This document shows, piece after piece, positions 1-6,712 of a DNA stretch of 7,101 nucleotides. Source of the stretch: an uncultured Burkholderiales bacterium (lineage in GTDB: Bacteria; Pseudomonadota; Gammaproteobacteria; Burkholderiales; Burkholderiaceae). The DNA lies in the NCBI GenBank assembly GCA_937891045.1, contig CALBEV010000162.1, positions 1 to 7,101 on the forward strand. Reading direction: 5' to 3'. The notes beneath the pieces were generated by a model. That model saw only the letters and a program-made list of their open reading frames with translations. It was not told the origin of the DNA and searched no databases. The position numbers were made by a program, and so were the translations under genes. Each line of letters begins with the position of its first letter. The stretch's first letter is position 1.

Positions 1-1273
1 CGATTTGCTCAATGCCCCATTCACGCACATAACCGTGGCCGCCCAACACCTGCAGGCAGTCACTGCCGCCATGAAAGGCTTGGTGGGTGAAGACCGATTT
101 CATGACCGGTGTGACCAGCGCGCACCAGCGCTGGGCGGCGGCTTGCGTGTTGGCATCGGGGCTGTGTTTGATCAGGTCGAGTTCGAGCGCGGTGCGGTAA
201 GCCAGCACACGACCGGCGTCGACCCAGGCGCGCTGCGTGTCCAAGATGCGGCGCATGGCCGGGTGCTCACCAATCAAATCCGCTTCGCCCGCGCTTTTGC
301 CTTTGCCCGGCGCACGCATCTGGCGGCGCTCTTGTGAATAGGCGTCGGCCTTTTGCCAAGCGGCGTCCAGCAGGCCAATGCCTTGCAAAGCCACATGCAG
401 GCGAGCTGCGTTCATCATCACGAACATCGCGTTCAGGCCCTTGCCGGGTTCGCCCACTATTGAAGAGACTGCTTCGTCAAAACGCATCACGCAGGTGGGG
501 CTGCCGTGCAGGCCCATCTTTTCTTCGATGCGGTCGCAGTGCACACGGCTGCGCGAGCCATCGGGGTAGAACTTGGGCACGAGAAACAGCGACAGGCCTT
601 TGGGGCCGGGCGGCGCATCGGGCAGGCGGGCCAGCACCAAGTGCACGATGTTGTCGCTCAGGTCGTGCTCGCCGCCCGAGATGAAAATTTTGGTGCCGCT
701 GACCGCGTACCGCCCATCGGGCAGGGGAACGGCTTTGGTTGTGGCCAAGCCGAGGTCAGAACCGGCATGCGGCTCGGTCAGGCACATGGTGGCAAGCCAT
801 TCGCCGGTGGCCACTTTCTCTAAATAGTGCGCTTTGAGTTCGTCGCTGGCGTGGTGTTTGATGCACTCGTAAGCGCCATGCAACAAGCCCGGCGCCATGG
901 TCCAACCGTGGTTGGCGGCGCTCAGCATTTCGTAGAGCATGGCTTCGAGCACGGTGGGCAGGCCTTGACCGCCGTCTTCGGTGCTGGCGGCCAGGGCGGG
1001 CCAGCCCGATTGCCAAAAGGACTGGTACGCATCCTTGAAGCCCGGCGGCATGGTGACTGCGCCGTCCTTCCACTGTGCACCTGTTTCGTCGCCATCACGG
1101 TTGAGCGGGGCGATGACTTCGCCCACGAACTTGCCAGCCTCCTGAAGTACTTGCTGCATCAGCTCGGCGTCCACCTCGGCAAAGGCGGGCAGGGTTTGCA
1201 GTTGGGCGGGCGCGTTCAAAACGCGGGACAACAAAAACTGCATCTCTTCGGTGCGGGGTTGGTAGGCGTTCAT
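1..1273 (-). CDS. Acyl-CoA dehydrogenase, DmdC-like long family (3' end cut off by window)
   Basis: FAD-dependent acyl-CoA dehydrogenase, forming the 2,3-double bond of an acyl-CoA in the cytoplasm. From the ATG at 1273 the frame is open for 424 codons to the window edge with no stop. Visible parts are an N-terminal extension opening MNAYQPRTEEMQF, typical of the roughly 600-residue family that includes 3-methylmercaptopropionyl-CoA dehydrogenase (DmdC); the flavin/substrate segment MCLTEPHAGSDLG (163-175); GTKIFISGG (193-201); EKMGLHGSPT (251-260); and GGHGYVREWGIEQ (411-423). The catalytic Glu of the usual YEGT segment and the C-terminal domain, about 170 residues by family length, should lie beyond the window. 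The start is 15 bp after the thioesterase stop, with only a weak purine-rich stretch (GAAAGA) ahead of it, so translation may be coupled. In this operon a likely substrate is an aryl-propionyl-CoA; that is inference, and DmdC-like members are often over-annotated. Family assignment is firm, substrate is not. Confidence 0.9.
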   Translation of the reverse strand, partial: MNAYQPRTEEMQFLLSRVLNAPAQLQTLPAFAEVDAELMQQVLQEAGKFVGEVIAPLNRDGDETGAQWKDGAVTMPPGFKDAYQSFWQSGWPALAASTEDGGQGLPTVLEAMLYEMLSAANHGWTMAPGLLHGAYECIKHHASDELKAHYLEKVATGEWLATMCLTEPHAGSDLGLATTKAVPLPDGRYAVSGTKIFISGGEHDLSDNIVHLVLARLPDAPPGPKGLSLFLVPKFYPDGSRSRVHCDRIEEKMGLHGSPTCVMRFDEAVSSIVGEPGKGLNAMFVMMNAARLHVALQGIGLLDAAWQKADAYSQERRQMRAPGKGKSAGEADLIGEHPAMRRILDTQRAWVDAGRVLAYRTALELDLIKHSPDANTQAAAQRWCALVTPVMKSVFTHQAFHGGSDCLQVLGGHGYVREWGIEQI

Positions 1274-1288
1274 GGGGTTTTCAGTCTT

Positions 1289-1708
1289 TCAGCTGCACAG
1301 GGCCTTGATGTCCTCAGGCACAGGGATGGATTTGATGCGGTCCGGGTCTTCGGGGTGCTTGATGCAAAAGGCGCGCACTTCGGTGCCTTCGCACAGGACG
1401 GTATCGCCGCGCATGACCACATGCTTGTGCACAAACACTTTCTCACGCCATTCCTGCACGCTGGTGTGCACCTGCAGGGTTTCGCCATAGGTGGCGGGGC
1501 GGATGAACTTGGTGTTGATCTCCAAGAGCGGCGTGCCGATGATGCCGCGCGTCTTGACCAGTTCGCGCCAAGGCAAGATGCTGCACTTCATGAAGAAGTT
1601 CAGCGATGAAGCGTCCATCCATTTGGAGAAATTGGGGAAGAAGACAATGCCTGCGGGGTCGCAGTCGCCGAACACCACTTGCACTTCGTAAACAACGGTT
1701 TTGCTCAT
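1289..1708 (-). CDS. Acyl-CoA thioesterase, 4-hydroxybenzoyl-CoA thioesterase (4HBT) type
   Basis: Hotdog-fold thioesterase of 139 residues, the usual length for the 4HBT family, hydrolysing an acyl- or aroyl-CoA to the free acid and CoA. The N-terminal signature is FGDCDPAGIVFFPNF (13-27). Asp17 sits where the catalytic Asp of the Pseudomonas 4-hydroxybenzoyl-CoA thioesterase lies, and it is followed by the conserved PAGIVF and WMD elements. The rest of the chain gives the expected strand pattern, for example INTKFIRPATYGE (64-76) and VRAFCIK near 111-117. The ATG at 1708 is only 9 bp after the SDR stop, with no strong Shine-Dalgarno between, which suggests translational coupling. Placed after a thiolase, it is a good candidate to hydrolyse the aroyl-CoA (4-hydroxybenzoyl- or vanilloyl-CoA type) left by thiolysis. 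A general housekeeping acyl-CoA thioesterase of the YbgC kind is the alternative. Confidence 0.92.
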   Translation of the reverse strand: MSKTVVYEVQVVFGDCDPAGIVFFPNFSKWMDASSLNFFMKCSILPWRELVKTRGIIGTPLLEINTKFIRPATYGETLQVHTSVQEWREKVFVHKHVVMRGDTVLCEGTEVRAFCIKHPEDPDRIKSIPVPEDIKALCS

Positions 1709-1717
1709 GTTCGGCTT

Positions 1718-2497
1718 TCAGCGGGGGGCCATGCGCAACGCGCCATCGAGGCGAATGACTTCGCCGTTCAGGTGGTCGTTGTGCACGATGTGGCAGGCCA
1801 GTTCGGCAAATTCGCTGGGCTTGCCCAGGCGGGCGGGGAAGGGGATGCTGGCGGCCAATGATTGCTGCACCGGTTCTGGCAGGCTGGCCAACAAAGGGGT
1901 CTTGAACAGGCCGGGCGCGATGGTGCACACGCGGATGCCGTGCTGCGCCAAGTCGCGCGCCATGGGCAGCGTCATGCCCACCACGCCCGCTTTGGACGCG
2001 CTGTAGGCCTGCTGGCCCACCTGGCCGTCGAAGGCTGCGACCGAGGCGGTGAAGACCATCACGCCACGGGCACCGTCAGTCTCACCATCTTTTTCCATCG
2101 GGTCGAGCTTGCTGCAGGCCTCGGCAAACAAACGCGCTGCGTTGTAGGTGCCGATCAGGTTCACGTTGATGACCTTGGCAAACTCCTCCAGCGGTGCGGC
2201 CTTGCCGTCCTTGCCGACCACGCGCTTGGCAGTGCCAATGCCAGCGATCTGCATCAAGATGCGGGCGGGGCCGTGAGCCGCGGCGGCTGTCTCGATGGCA
2301 TGCTGCATGCTGTCTGCATCGCTCACATTGCAGTGCACTGCAACGCCGCCAATGTCAGCTGCCACGCGCTCTGCGTTGGCCATGTTCAGGTCGAGCACCG
2401 CGACCTTGGCGCCCAGACGGGCCAGTTCGCGCGCTGTGGCTTCGCCCAAACCAGAGCCACCGCCGGTGACCAATGCTGCTTGTCCTTGGATGTTCAT
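1718..2497 (-). CDS. 3-hydroxyacyl-CoA dehydrogenase type 2, short-chain dehydrogenase (HSD10-like)
   Basis: NAD-dependent oxidation of a 3-hydroxyacyl-CoA to the 3-ketoacyl-CoA. The 259-residue protein is a classical SDR: TGGGSGLG (11-18) binds the dinucleotide; Asp36 at the end of the second strand predicts NAD preference; Asn113 in INVNLIG, Ser152, Tyr165 and Lys169 (YSASK) form the catalytic tetrad. Segments such as ASVAAFDGQVGQQAYSAS, TIAPGLFKTPLL and LNGEVIRLDGALRM match the HSD17B10/type-2 HADH subgroup closely, so the call is more specific than a generic SDR. The usual NAG motif is IAG (84-86), a mild variant. A Shine-Dalgarno AAGGA lies 6 nt before the ATG. The gene follows the thiolase after 88 bp and leads directly into the thioesterase. 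Within the operon it would supply the thiolase substrate, an aryl-3-ketopropionyl-CoA (inference). Confidence 0.94.
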   Translation of the reverse strand: MNIQGQAALVTGGGSGLGEATARELARLGAKVAVLDLNMANAERVAADIGGVAVHCNVSDADSMQHAIETAAAAHGPARILMQIAGIGTAKRVVGKDGKAAPLEEFAKVINVNLIGTYNAARLFAEACSKLDPMEKDGETDGARGVMVFTASVAAFDGQVGQQAYSASKAGVVGMTLPMARDLAQHGIRVCTIAPGLFKTPLLASLPEPVQQSLAASIPFPARLGKPSEFAELACHIVHNDHLNGEVIRLDGALRMAPR

Positions 2498-2503
2498 GTC
2501 AGT

Positions 2504-2508
2504 TCCTT
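2504..2508 (-). promoter_or_regulatory. Ribosome binding site of the SDR gene
   Basis: AAGGA on the minus strand, 6 nt before the ATG at 2497. It supports that start and shows the SDR can be translated independently after the hairpin-containing gap. Confidence 0.7.
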
Positions 2509-2551
2509 TTTGTCAGAGGTCGAACCTTCGGGTCCGTCGTTTCGGTGGGGT

Positions 2552-2572
2552 GTCGGGGCTAAAGCCACCGAC
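2552..2572 (-). repeat. REP-like intergenic hairpin between thiolase and SDR genes
   Basis: On the minus strand GTCGGTGGC, loop TTTA, then GCCCCGAC forms an 8-bp GC-rich stem with one bulged T. It lies in the 88-bp gap after the thiolase stop. No run of T follows it in the transcribed direction, so it does not look like an intrinsic terminator. Its GTAGGTCGG...CCGAC form with a short loop is typical of REP-like elements scattered between genes in beta- and gammaproteobacteria. Copy number in the genome cannot be seen here. A role in mRNA stability between two cistrons is possible. Confidence 0.6.
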
Positions 2573-2585
2573 CTACAAATTCGGG

Positions 2586-3848
2586 TCATGCGGCTTCGGG
2601 GTTTTCGATCAACAGCGCAATGCCTTGCCCGCCGCCCACACAAGCGCTGGAGATGCCATAACGCAAGCCCGAGCGCTGCAGTTCACGCGCCAGCGTGATG
2701 GTCAGGCGTACGCCGGTGGCGGCCAGGGGGTGGCCGAGCGCAATCGCACCGCCGTTGACGTTGAGCTTGGACACATCCAGACCCAGCTCTTTCGCCACAG
2801 CCAGCGTTTGCGCGCCTTGCGCTTCGTTGATCTCAAAGCGTCCGATGTCCGACAGCTTCAGGCCCGTGCGCTCCAGCAACAAGCGGATCGCAGGCGCAGG
2901 ACCAATGCCCATGATTTCGGGCGGCACGCCCACGGCCGCAGCGGCGACCACGCGGGCAATGGGTTTTTTGCCTTGGGCTTTGGCCAATTTCTTTGCGAAC
3001 TCGCCGGATGTGACCACACAAGCCGCCGCCGCATCGACCAAAGCCGAGCTGTTGCCACCGGTTTGCACGCCGCCTTCGTACACCGACCGGAGCTTGCCCA
3101 GCACCTCGGCTGGCGAGATGCGCGGGTGCGTGTCGGCGCTGACCTCCGTCACTTTGCCTTGCAGCTTGATGCCCCGGGAAACGTAACCTTCGAGCTCAAA
3201 TTTTTCAGTGACCACCGGCACGATCTCGCCCGCATGAAAACCGGCTTGTTGCGCGGCCACGGCCTTGGCGAAAGATTCAGAGGCGAACTGGTCCACCTCT
3301 TCGCGGGTGATGCTGTATTTTTTGGCGAGGTTCTCGGCGGTCTGGATCATGTTGATGCCTGCGGCCGGGTCTTTCAGGGCTTCCCACATGAAGTCCTTGA
3401 AGCCGACGGGTGCGCCGAGCTTGAAGCCGGTGCGGTGGTCAAAGGCGGCAATCGGGTTGCGCGTCATGCTCTCGGTGCCGACCACCAGCGCGGCCTCACA
3501 AACGCCCGCTTCGATCTGCTCGCCCGCTTGGCGAAACAGCTCAAAGCCAGTGCCGCAAATGCGCTGCACCATGATGGCGGGCACCTCTTGCGGGACGCCT
3601 GCGTACAGGCCAATGTGGCGCGGCAGCACAAACTGGTCGAAGTCGCCAGGGGCCATGTTGCCGGTGATGACCGAGCCGATCTCGCTGGCGGCGATGCCTG
3701 CGCGCTTCAAAGCTTCGCGTGCGGCCTTGATGCCCAAGTCGGTGGGCGAGATGTGACCCAACGCGCCGCAGTAATCGACCATGGGCGTGCGCACGCCTTC
3801 GTGCATCCACACATCGGCAAACGCGTTGAAAAATCCTTTGGAGCTCAT
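2586..3848 (-). CDS. Acetyl-CoA acetyltransferase / 3-ketoacyl-CoA thiolase
   Basis: Thiolase of 420 residues, slightly longer than the common 390-400, cleaving a 3-ketoacyl-CoA with CoA to acetyl-CoA and a shortened acyl-CoA. The nucleophilic Cys98 lies in QRICGTG, the catalytic His373 in ALGHPLAATG, and the acid/base Cys403 in SSACVGGGQG. The usual NEAF motif reads NEAQGAQ (341-347), and the nucleophile motif reads CGTG rather than the more common CASG/CGSG. These variants suggest a divergent, perhaps bulky-substrate, subgroup (inference). The ATG at 3848 is chosen because it opens MSSKGFFNAF just ahead of the first conserved strand (VWMHEGVRTPM). An in-frame extension up to 3944 would only translate the REP-like region. 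A weak GAAAGA precedes the start. The gene sits 136 bp after the CoA ligase and is the likely side-chain cleavage enzyme of the operon. Confidence 0.93.
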   Translation of the reverse strand: MSSKGFFNAFADVWMHEGVRTPMVDYCGALGHISPTDLGIKAAREALKRAGIAASEIGSVITGNMAPGDFDQFVLPRHIGLYAGVPQEVPAIMVQRICGTGFELFRQAGEQIEAGVCEAALVVGTESMTRNPIAAFDHRTGFKLGAPVGFKDFMWEALKDPAAGINMIQTAENLAKKYSITREEVDQFASESFAKAVAAQQAGFHAGEIVPVVTEKFELEGYVSRGIKLQGKVTEVSADTHPRISPAEVLGKLRSVYEGGVQTGGNSSALVDAAAACVVTSGEFAKKLAKAQGKKPIARVVAAAAVGVPPEIMGIGPAPAIRLLLERTGLKLSDIGRFEINEAQGAQTLAVAKELGLDVSKLNVNGGAIALGHPLAATGVRLTITLARELQRSGLRYGISSACVGGGQGIALLIENPEAA

Positions 3849-3868
3849 GTTTGTTCTTTCGATTTTTT

Positions 3869-3892
3869 GTGGGAGCGGTCTCTGACCGCGAT
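3869..3892 (+). repeat. REP-like element, plus orientation
   Basis: The plus strand reads GTGGGAGCGGTC, loop TCT, GACCGCGAT: a GTGGGAGC head, a 6-bp stem (3875-3880 with 3884-3889) and a GCGAT tail. This is the well-known REP form seen in Pseudomonas and many related proteobacteria. It lies 20 bp upstream of the thiolase start in the gap after the ligase gene. Confidence 0.7.
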
Positions 3893-3933
3893 GGGGTTGG
3901 GTGTCGCTGATGTTTGTGTGACGGTGTGAGCGG

Positions 3934-3956
3934 ATCGCGGCCATAGGCCGTTCCTA
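3934..3956 (-). repeat. REP-like element, minus orientation, convergent with the previous one
   Basis: The minus strand reads TAGGAACGGCC, then TAT shared with the loop, then GGCCGCGAT. It has the same head-stem-tail layout as the element at 3869-3892 but on the opposite strand, so the two GCGAT tails face each other across about 41 bp. The stem is CGGCC (3938-3942) with GGCCG (3946-3950). An outer 7-bp inverted repeat, CGGATCG (3931-3937) with CGATCCG (3967-3973), could extend the fold. The pair resembles a BIME (paired inverted REPs). Confidence 0.65.
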
Positions 3957-3984
3957 AAAGCTGCGCCGATCCGAGGCTTTGTCA

Positions 3985-5835
3985 TCATTGAGGTTGGAGG
4001 ATGTGTGGCAGCGTGCCTTCGTGCAGCGCGGCCACGGTGCCCGCGCGGTGGGCCAGCACCGAGCGCTGGTTGATCGAGCCCTTGTCGGTGATCTCGCCCT
4101 TGTCGATGGTGGGCGGCTCGCTCAGCAGGCACAAGCGGGCGATGCGGCTGGCGCTGCCGGTGGCGGTTTGGGCCAGCGCGTTGACGATGGCCTGAAATTT
4201 GGCTTGCACCGGTGCGCTGGCCAGCACGTCGGCCAGCGGCGCATCGGCCGCCAGGCCGCTCAACGCGCGCACGGCCGGTGTCGGGAACACCATGGCCCCG
4301 ACTTCTTTGAGGTTGATGCCGGTCAGCACCACGTCTTGGATGAACGGTGCGCCCGCGGCAATGATCTTGGCGCGCAAAGGCCCCACGCTCACAAAGGTGC
4401 CGGTGGCCAGCTTGAAGTCTTCGGCGATGCGGCCATCAAATTTCAAGCCCAGGTGCACGTCGGTCTCGTCGATCCATTTGACCGCGTCACCGGTTTTGAA
4501 GAAGCCTTCTTCATCGAATGCGCCCGTGGTTTCTTCCGGGTTGCGCCAGTAGCCGGGGGAGATGTTGGGGCCCCGGTAGCGCACCTCGGTTTTGCCTTGC
4601 GTGTCCACCAGCTTGAGCTCCAGGCCGGGGGTGGGCACACCCAAATCGCCGGCTTGCACCAAGGGGTTGGTCACAAAAATGCCAAACGGCCCAGATTCGG
4701 TCATCCCCAGGCCCGTGCCCATGACGATGCGCTCGCCGATTTCGCGCTCTTGTGATTCGTACAGGCTGTCCCAAATCGGTTGGGCCAGCGCGGCACCGGC
4801 GTAGAAAAACATTTGCACCCGCGACAACAGGGTTTGGCGCAAGGCGTCATCGGTTTTCATGGCGTTGGCAATCGCCTCAAAACCCGTGGGCACGTTGAAG
4901 TAAACGGTGGGCGCGATCTCGCGCAGGTTGCGCAGCGTCTCGCCAATCAGTGCCGGTGTGGGCTTGCCGTCGTCGATGTACAGCGTGCCGCCGTGGTAGA
5001 TCGTCATGCCCACGTTGTGGTTGCCGCCGAAGGTGTGGTGCCATGGCAGCCAGTCGACCAGCACCAGTTCTTGCTCTGCCAGCACGGGCATGGACTGCGC
5101 CATTTGCTGCTGGTTGGCACACCACAGGCGCTGGGTGTTGATGACCGCTTTGGGCAACTTGGTGGAGCCGCTGGTGAACAGAAATTTGACGATGGTGTCG
5201 GGCCCGGTGGCGGCCATGGCCGCGTCCACGGCCGCTGTAGCGGGGGTGGCGCACAGGCTCTCAAAGGCGGTCACCTTGCGGCCATCCACACCGCCTTCAC
5301 ACATCACCACTTCCATGTCGTCACTGACCGTGGCCGCAATCGCTTTGGCGTACCGGACGTCGGAGGCGAATACCAGACCGGGGGTCACGGTGCGCAGCAC
5401 ATGCTTGAGCTTGTCGTAGTCCACGCTCACCAGCGAGTAGGGCGGCGAGGTGGGCACAAACGGCACACCCGCCACCATGGCGCCCAATGAAAGCAGTGCG
5501 TGTTCCAAGCTGTTTTCGCTCAGGATGACCACGGGCCGCTCGGCGCTCAGGCCCCGGTCGATCAAGCCTTGCGCAATGCAGCGCGCTGTCTGCCAAGCTT
5601 GCGCATACGTGATGTGCTGCCACTCGCCTGGGGTGCCGTCTGCCTGCTTTACGCGGCGCGCCATGAAGCTGTGGTCTGGTTTGGTTTGGGCCCAGTGCTG
5701 CAGCCGGTCGGTCATGCGTTCGGCAAAGGGCTGCAGAGGCTGCTCGGCTTTAAGGTAGCGCGTGCCGGGTGCGCCATCGTGCACGGTGACACGGGTGACA
5801 CCGAACTTCAGGGGACGAAATTGGGGGGCGGTCAT
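3985..5835 (-). CDS. fcs: Feruloyl-CoA synthase-type aryl-CoA ligase (ANL superfamily)
   Basis: ATP-dependent ligase that adenylates a carboxylic acid and transfers it to CoA. At 616 residues it matches the feruloyl-CoA synthase group, including the N-terminal stretch FGVTRVTVHDGAPGTRYL (11-28) followed by QPFAERMTDRL. ANL core motifs in order are the P-loop TSGSTKLPK (221-229), A5 GTGLGMTESGP (373-383), A7 KTGD with Asp450, A8 FDGRIAEDFK (466-475), then TFVSVGPLR, and the A10 region EITDKGS with Lys585 as the likely adenylation lysine. All key motifs are present, so it should be active. Its Shine-Dalgarno GGAGGA lies 8 nt before the ATG, the best ribosome site in the window, and the start is 21 bp after the hydratase stop. 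Ferulate, p-coumarate, caffeate or cinnamate are the likely substrates by family. The exact one cannot be read from sequence, and some members of the group act on other aryl acids. Confidence 0.9.
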   Translation of the reverse strand: MTAPQFRPLKFGVTRVTVHDGAPGTRYLKAEQPLQPFAERMTDRLQHWAQTKPDHSFMARRVKQADGTPGEWQHITYAQAWQTARCIAQGLIDRGLSAERPVVILSENSLEHALLSLGAMVAGVPFVPTSPPYSLVSVDYDKLKHVLRTVTPGLVFASDVRYAKAIAATVSDDMEVVMCEGGVDGRKVTAFESLCATPATAAVDAAMAATGPDTIVKFLFTSGSTKLPKAVINTQRLWCANQQQMAQSMPVLAEQELVLVDWLPWHHTFGGNHNVGMTIYHGGTLYIDDGKPTPALIGETLRNLREIAPTVYFNVPTGFEAIANAMKTDDALRQTLLSRVQMFFYAGAALAQPIWDSLYESQEREIGERIVMGTGLGMTESGPFGIFVTNPLVQAGDLGVPTPGLELKLVDTQGKTEVRYRGPNISPGYWRNPEETTGAFDEEGFFKTGDAVKWIDETDVHLGLKFDGRIAEDFKLATGTFVSVGPLRAKIIAAGAPFIQDVVLTGINLKEVGAMVFPTPAVRALSGLAADAPLADVLASAPVQAKFQAIVNALAQTATGSASRIARLCLLSEPPTIDKGEITDKGSINQRSVLAHRAGTVAALHEGTLPHILQPQ

Positions 5836-5843
5836 TTTTTGTC

Positions 5844-5849
5844 TCCTCC
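5844..5849 (-). promoter_or_regulatory. Ribosome binding site of the CoA ligase gene
   Basis: GGAGGA on the minus strand, 8 nt before the ATG at 5835 and inside the 21-bp gap after the hydratase stop. It is near-consensus and fixes the ligase start. Confidence 0.85.
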
Positions 5850-5856
5850 AGCCGGT

Positions 5857-6669
5857 TCAGTCGGCTTTTTGGACTTTGGCGGCCTTGCCTTCCAAGAAGG
5901 CGCGCACGCGGGCTTTGGCTTCTGGGGCGGCTTGGGCGATGGAGGCGACCAAGGCTTCGGTGAACAGCCCGTGGTCTGCCGGCTGCTCGGCGATGCGGGG
6001 CAGGGCGTGGGTCAGGGCGAAGTTGGTCATGGGGGCGTTGGTGGCGATGCGGCTGGCCAGCTCTATGGCCTTGGCCAAGGCACCGCCGTTGGGCACCAGG
6101 TATTGGGCCAAGCCCACACGCTCGCCATCTACGGCGTTGTAGACGCGGCCGGTGAGCATCATGTCGGTCATGCGGGCGGCGCCGATCAGCTTGGGCACGC
6201 GCACCGAGCCGCCGCCACCACCCACAAAAATACCGCGTGTGCCTTCGGGCAGCGCGTAAAAAGTGCTTTCATCGGCCACGCGGATGTGTGCCGCAGACGC
6301 CAACTCCAGGCCACCGCCCACCACCGCGCCGTGCAAGGCGGCCACCACAGGCACCCGGCCTTGCTCGACCGCGTTCAAGGCCACATGCCAGCCACGCGAA
6401 TGGAAAATGCCTTCACTGGCGTCACGCTCCTTGAGCTCTGACAAATCCAGCCCGGCGCAAAAGTGATCGCCTTCGCCGTGGATGACGGCGGCACGGGCTT
6501 CGGCCGGCAAGTTCTGAAAGACATCGCGCAAGGCTTCAATCAAGCCGTCGTTGAGGGCGTTTCGTTTGGCTGGACGGCACAAACGCACCACGGCCACATC
6601 GCCCTGCATCTCTAGGGCGATGCCGTTGGCCAGGGCGCGGTCAAGGATGGGCTGATTCAAATTTGTCAT
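5857..6669 (-). CDS. Enoyl-CoA hydratase, crotonase family
   Basis: Crotonase-fold protein of 270 residues, adding water to a 2-enoyl-CoA. Oxyanion-hole segments are HFCAGLDL (69-76) and HGAVVGGGLELA (113-124). Glu122 in GGGLE and Glu142 in ALPEGTRG line up with the two catalytic glutamates of rat mitochondrial hydratase (Glu144, Glu164). Feruloyl-CoA hydratase-lyases have a GGGFSP-type segment in place of the first Glu, so a plain hydratase is favoured here. A glycine run GIFVGGGGGSVRVPKLIG (146-163) follows. I chose the ATG at 6669, which gives normal family length. An in-frame TTG at 6705 would add 12 residues but lies over the operator palindrome. No clear Shine-Dalgarno precedes 6669, so the start is the least certain in the window. 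It is the first gene of the operon and directly precedes the CoA ligase, whose product would be its substrate. Confidence 0.9.
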   Translation of the reverse strand: MTNLNQPILDRALANGIALEMQGDVAVVRLCRPAKRNALNDGLIEALRDVFQNLPAEARAAVIHGEGDHFCAGLDLSELKERDASEGIFHSRGWHVALNAVEQGRVPVVAALHGAVVGGGLELASAAHIRVADESTFYALPEGTRGIFVGGGGGSVRVPKLIGAARMTDMMLTGRVYNAVDGERVGLAQYLVPNGGALAKAIELASRIATNAPMTNFALTHALPRIAEQPADHGLFTEALVASIAQAAPEAKARVRAFLEGKAAKVQKAD

Positions 6670-6690
6670 GGGGGCGTCGCTTGAAAGACA

Positions 6691-6704
6691 TGACCGATCG
6701 GTCA
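6691..6704. promoter_or_regulatory. Perfect 14-bp palindrome, candidate TetR-family operator
   Basis: TGACCGATCGGTCA is a perfect palindrome 21 bp upstream of the hydratase ATG. Its GACCG-NN-CGGTC layout is like operators of TetR-family repressors that control acyl-CoA catabolism genes and release DNA on binding acyl-CoA (family knowledge from memory). It falls at about +2 to +15 of the proposed transcript, where a bound repressor would block initiation. No TetR gene is visible in the window, so the cognate regulator is unknown. Confidence 0.6.
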
Positions 6705-6712
6705 AAAAGGTT

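Noticed and set aside
827..1609. Plus-strand open frame of 260 codons and similar ones at 5-337, 3979-4755, 4780-5490 and 5500-6441
   Set aside because: All mirror the minus-strand genes, are rich in Gly/His/Gln/Val runs and have no recognisable domain; they are shadows of the GC-rich third positions.
2295..3929. Long plus-strand open frame of 544 codons opposite the SDR and thiolase genes
   Set aside because: It is antisense to two genes with complete catalytic motifs, shows no family signal, has low-complexity composition typical of the complement of GC-rich coding DNA, and spans both intergenic hairpins.
3849..3944. N-terminal extension of the thiolase up to 3944
   Set aside because: The extra 32 residues would be translated from the REP-like region and have no thiolase similarity; MSSKGFFNAF at 3848 is a better start.
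6670..6705. TTG start at 6705 for the hydratase
   Set aside because: It would put the operator palindrome inside the coding region and add a non-conserved tail. No Shine-Dalgarno supports it, although none clearly supports 6669 either.
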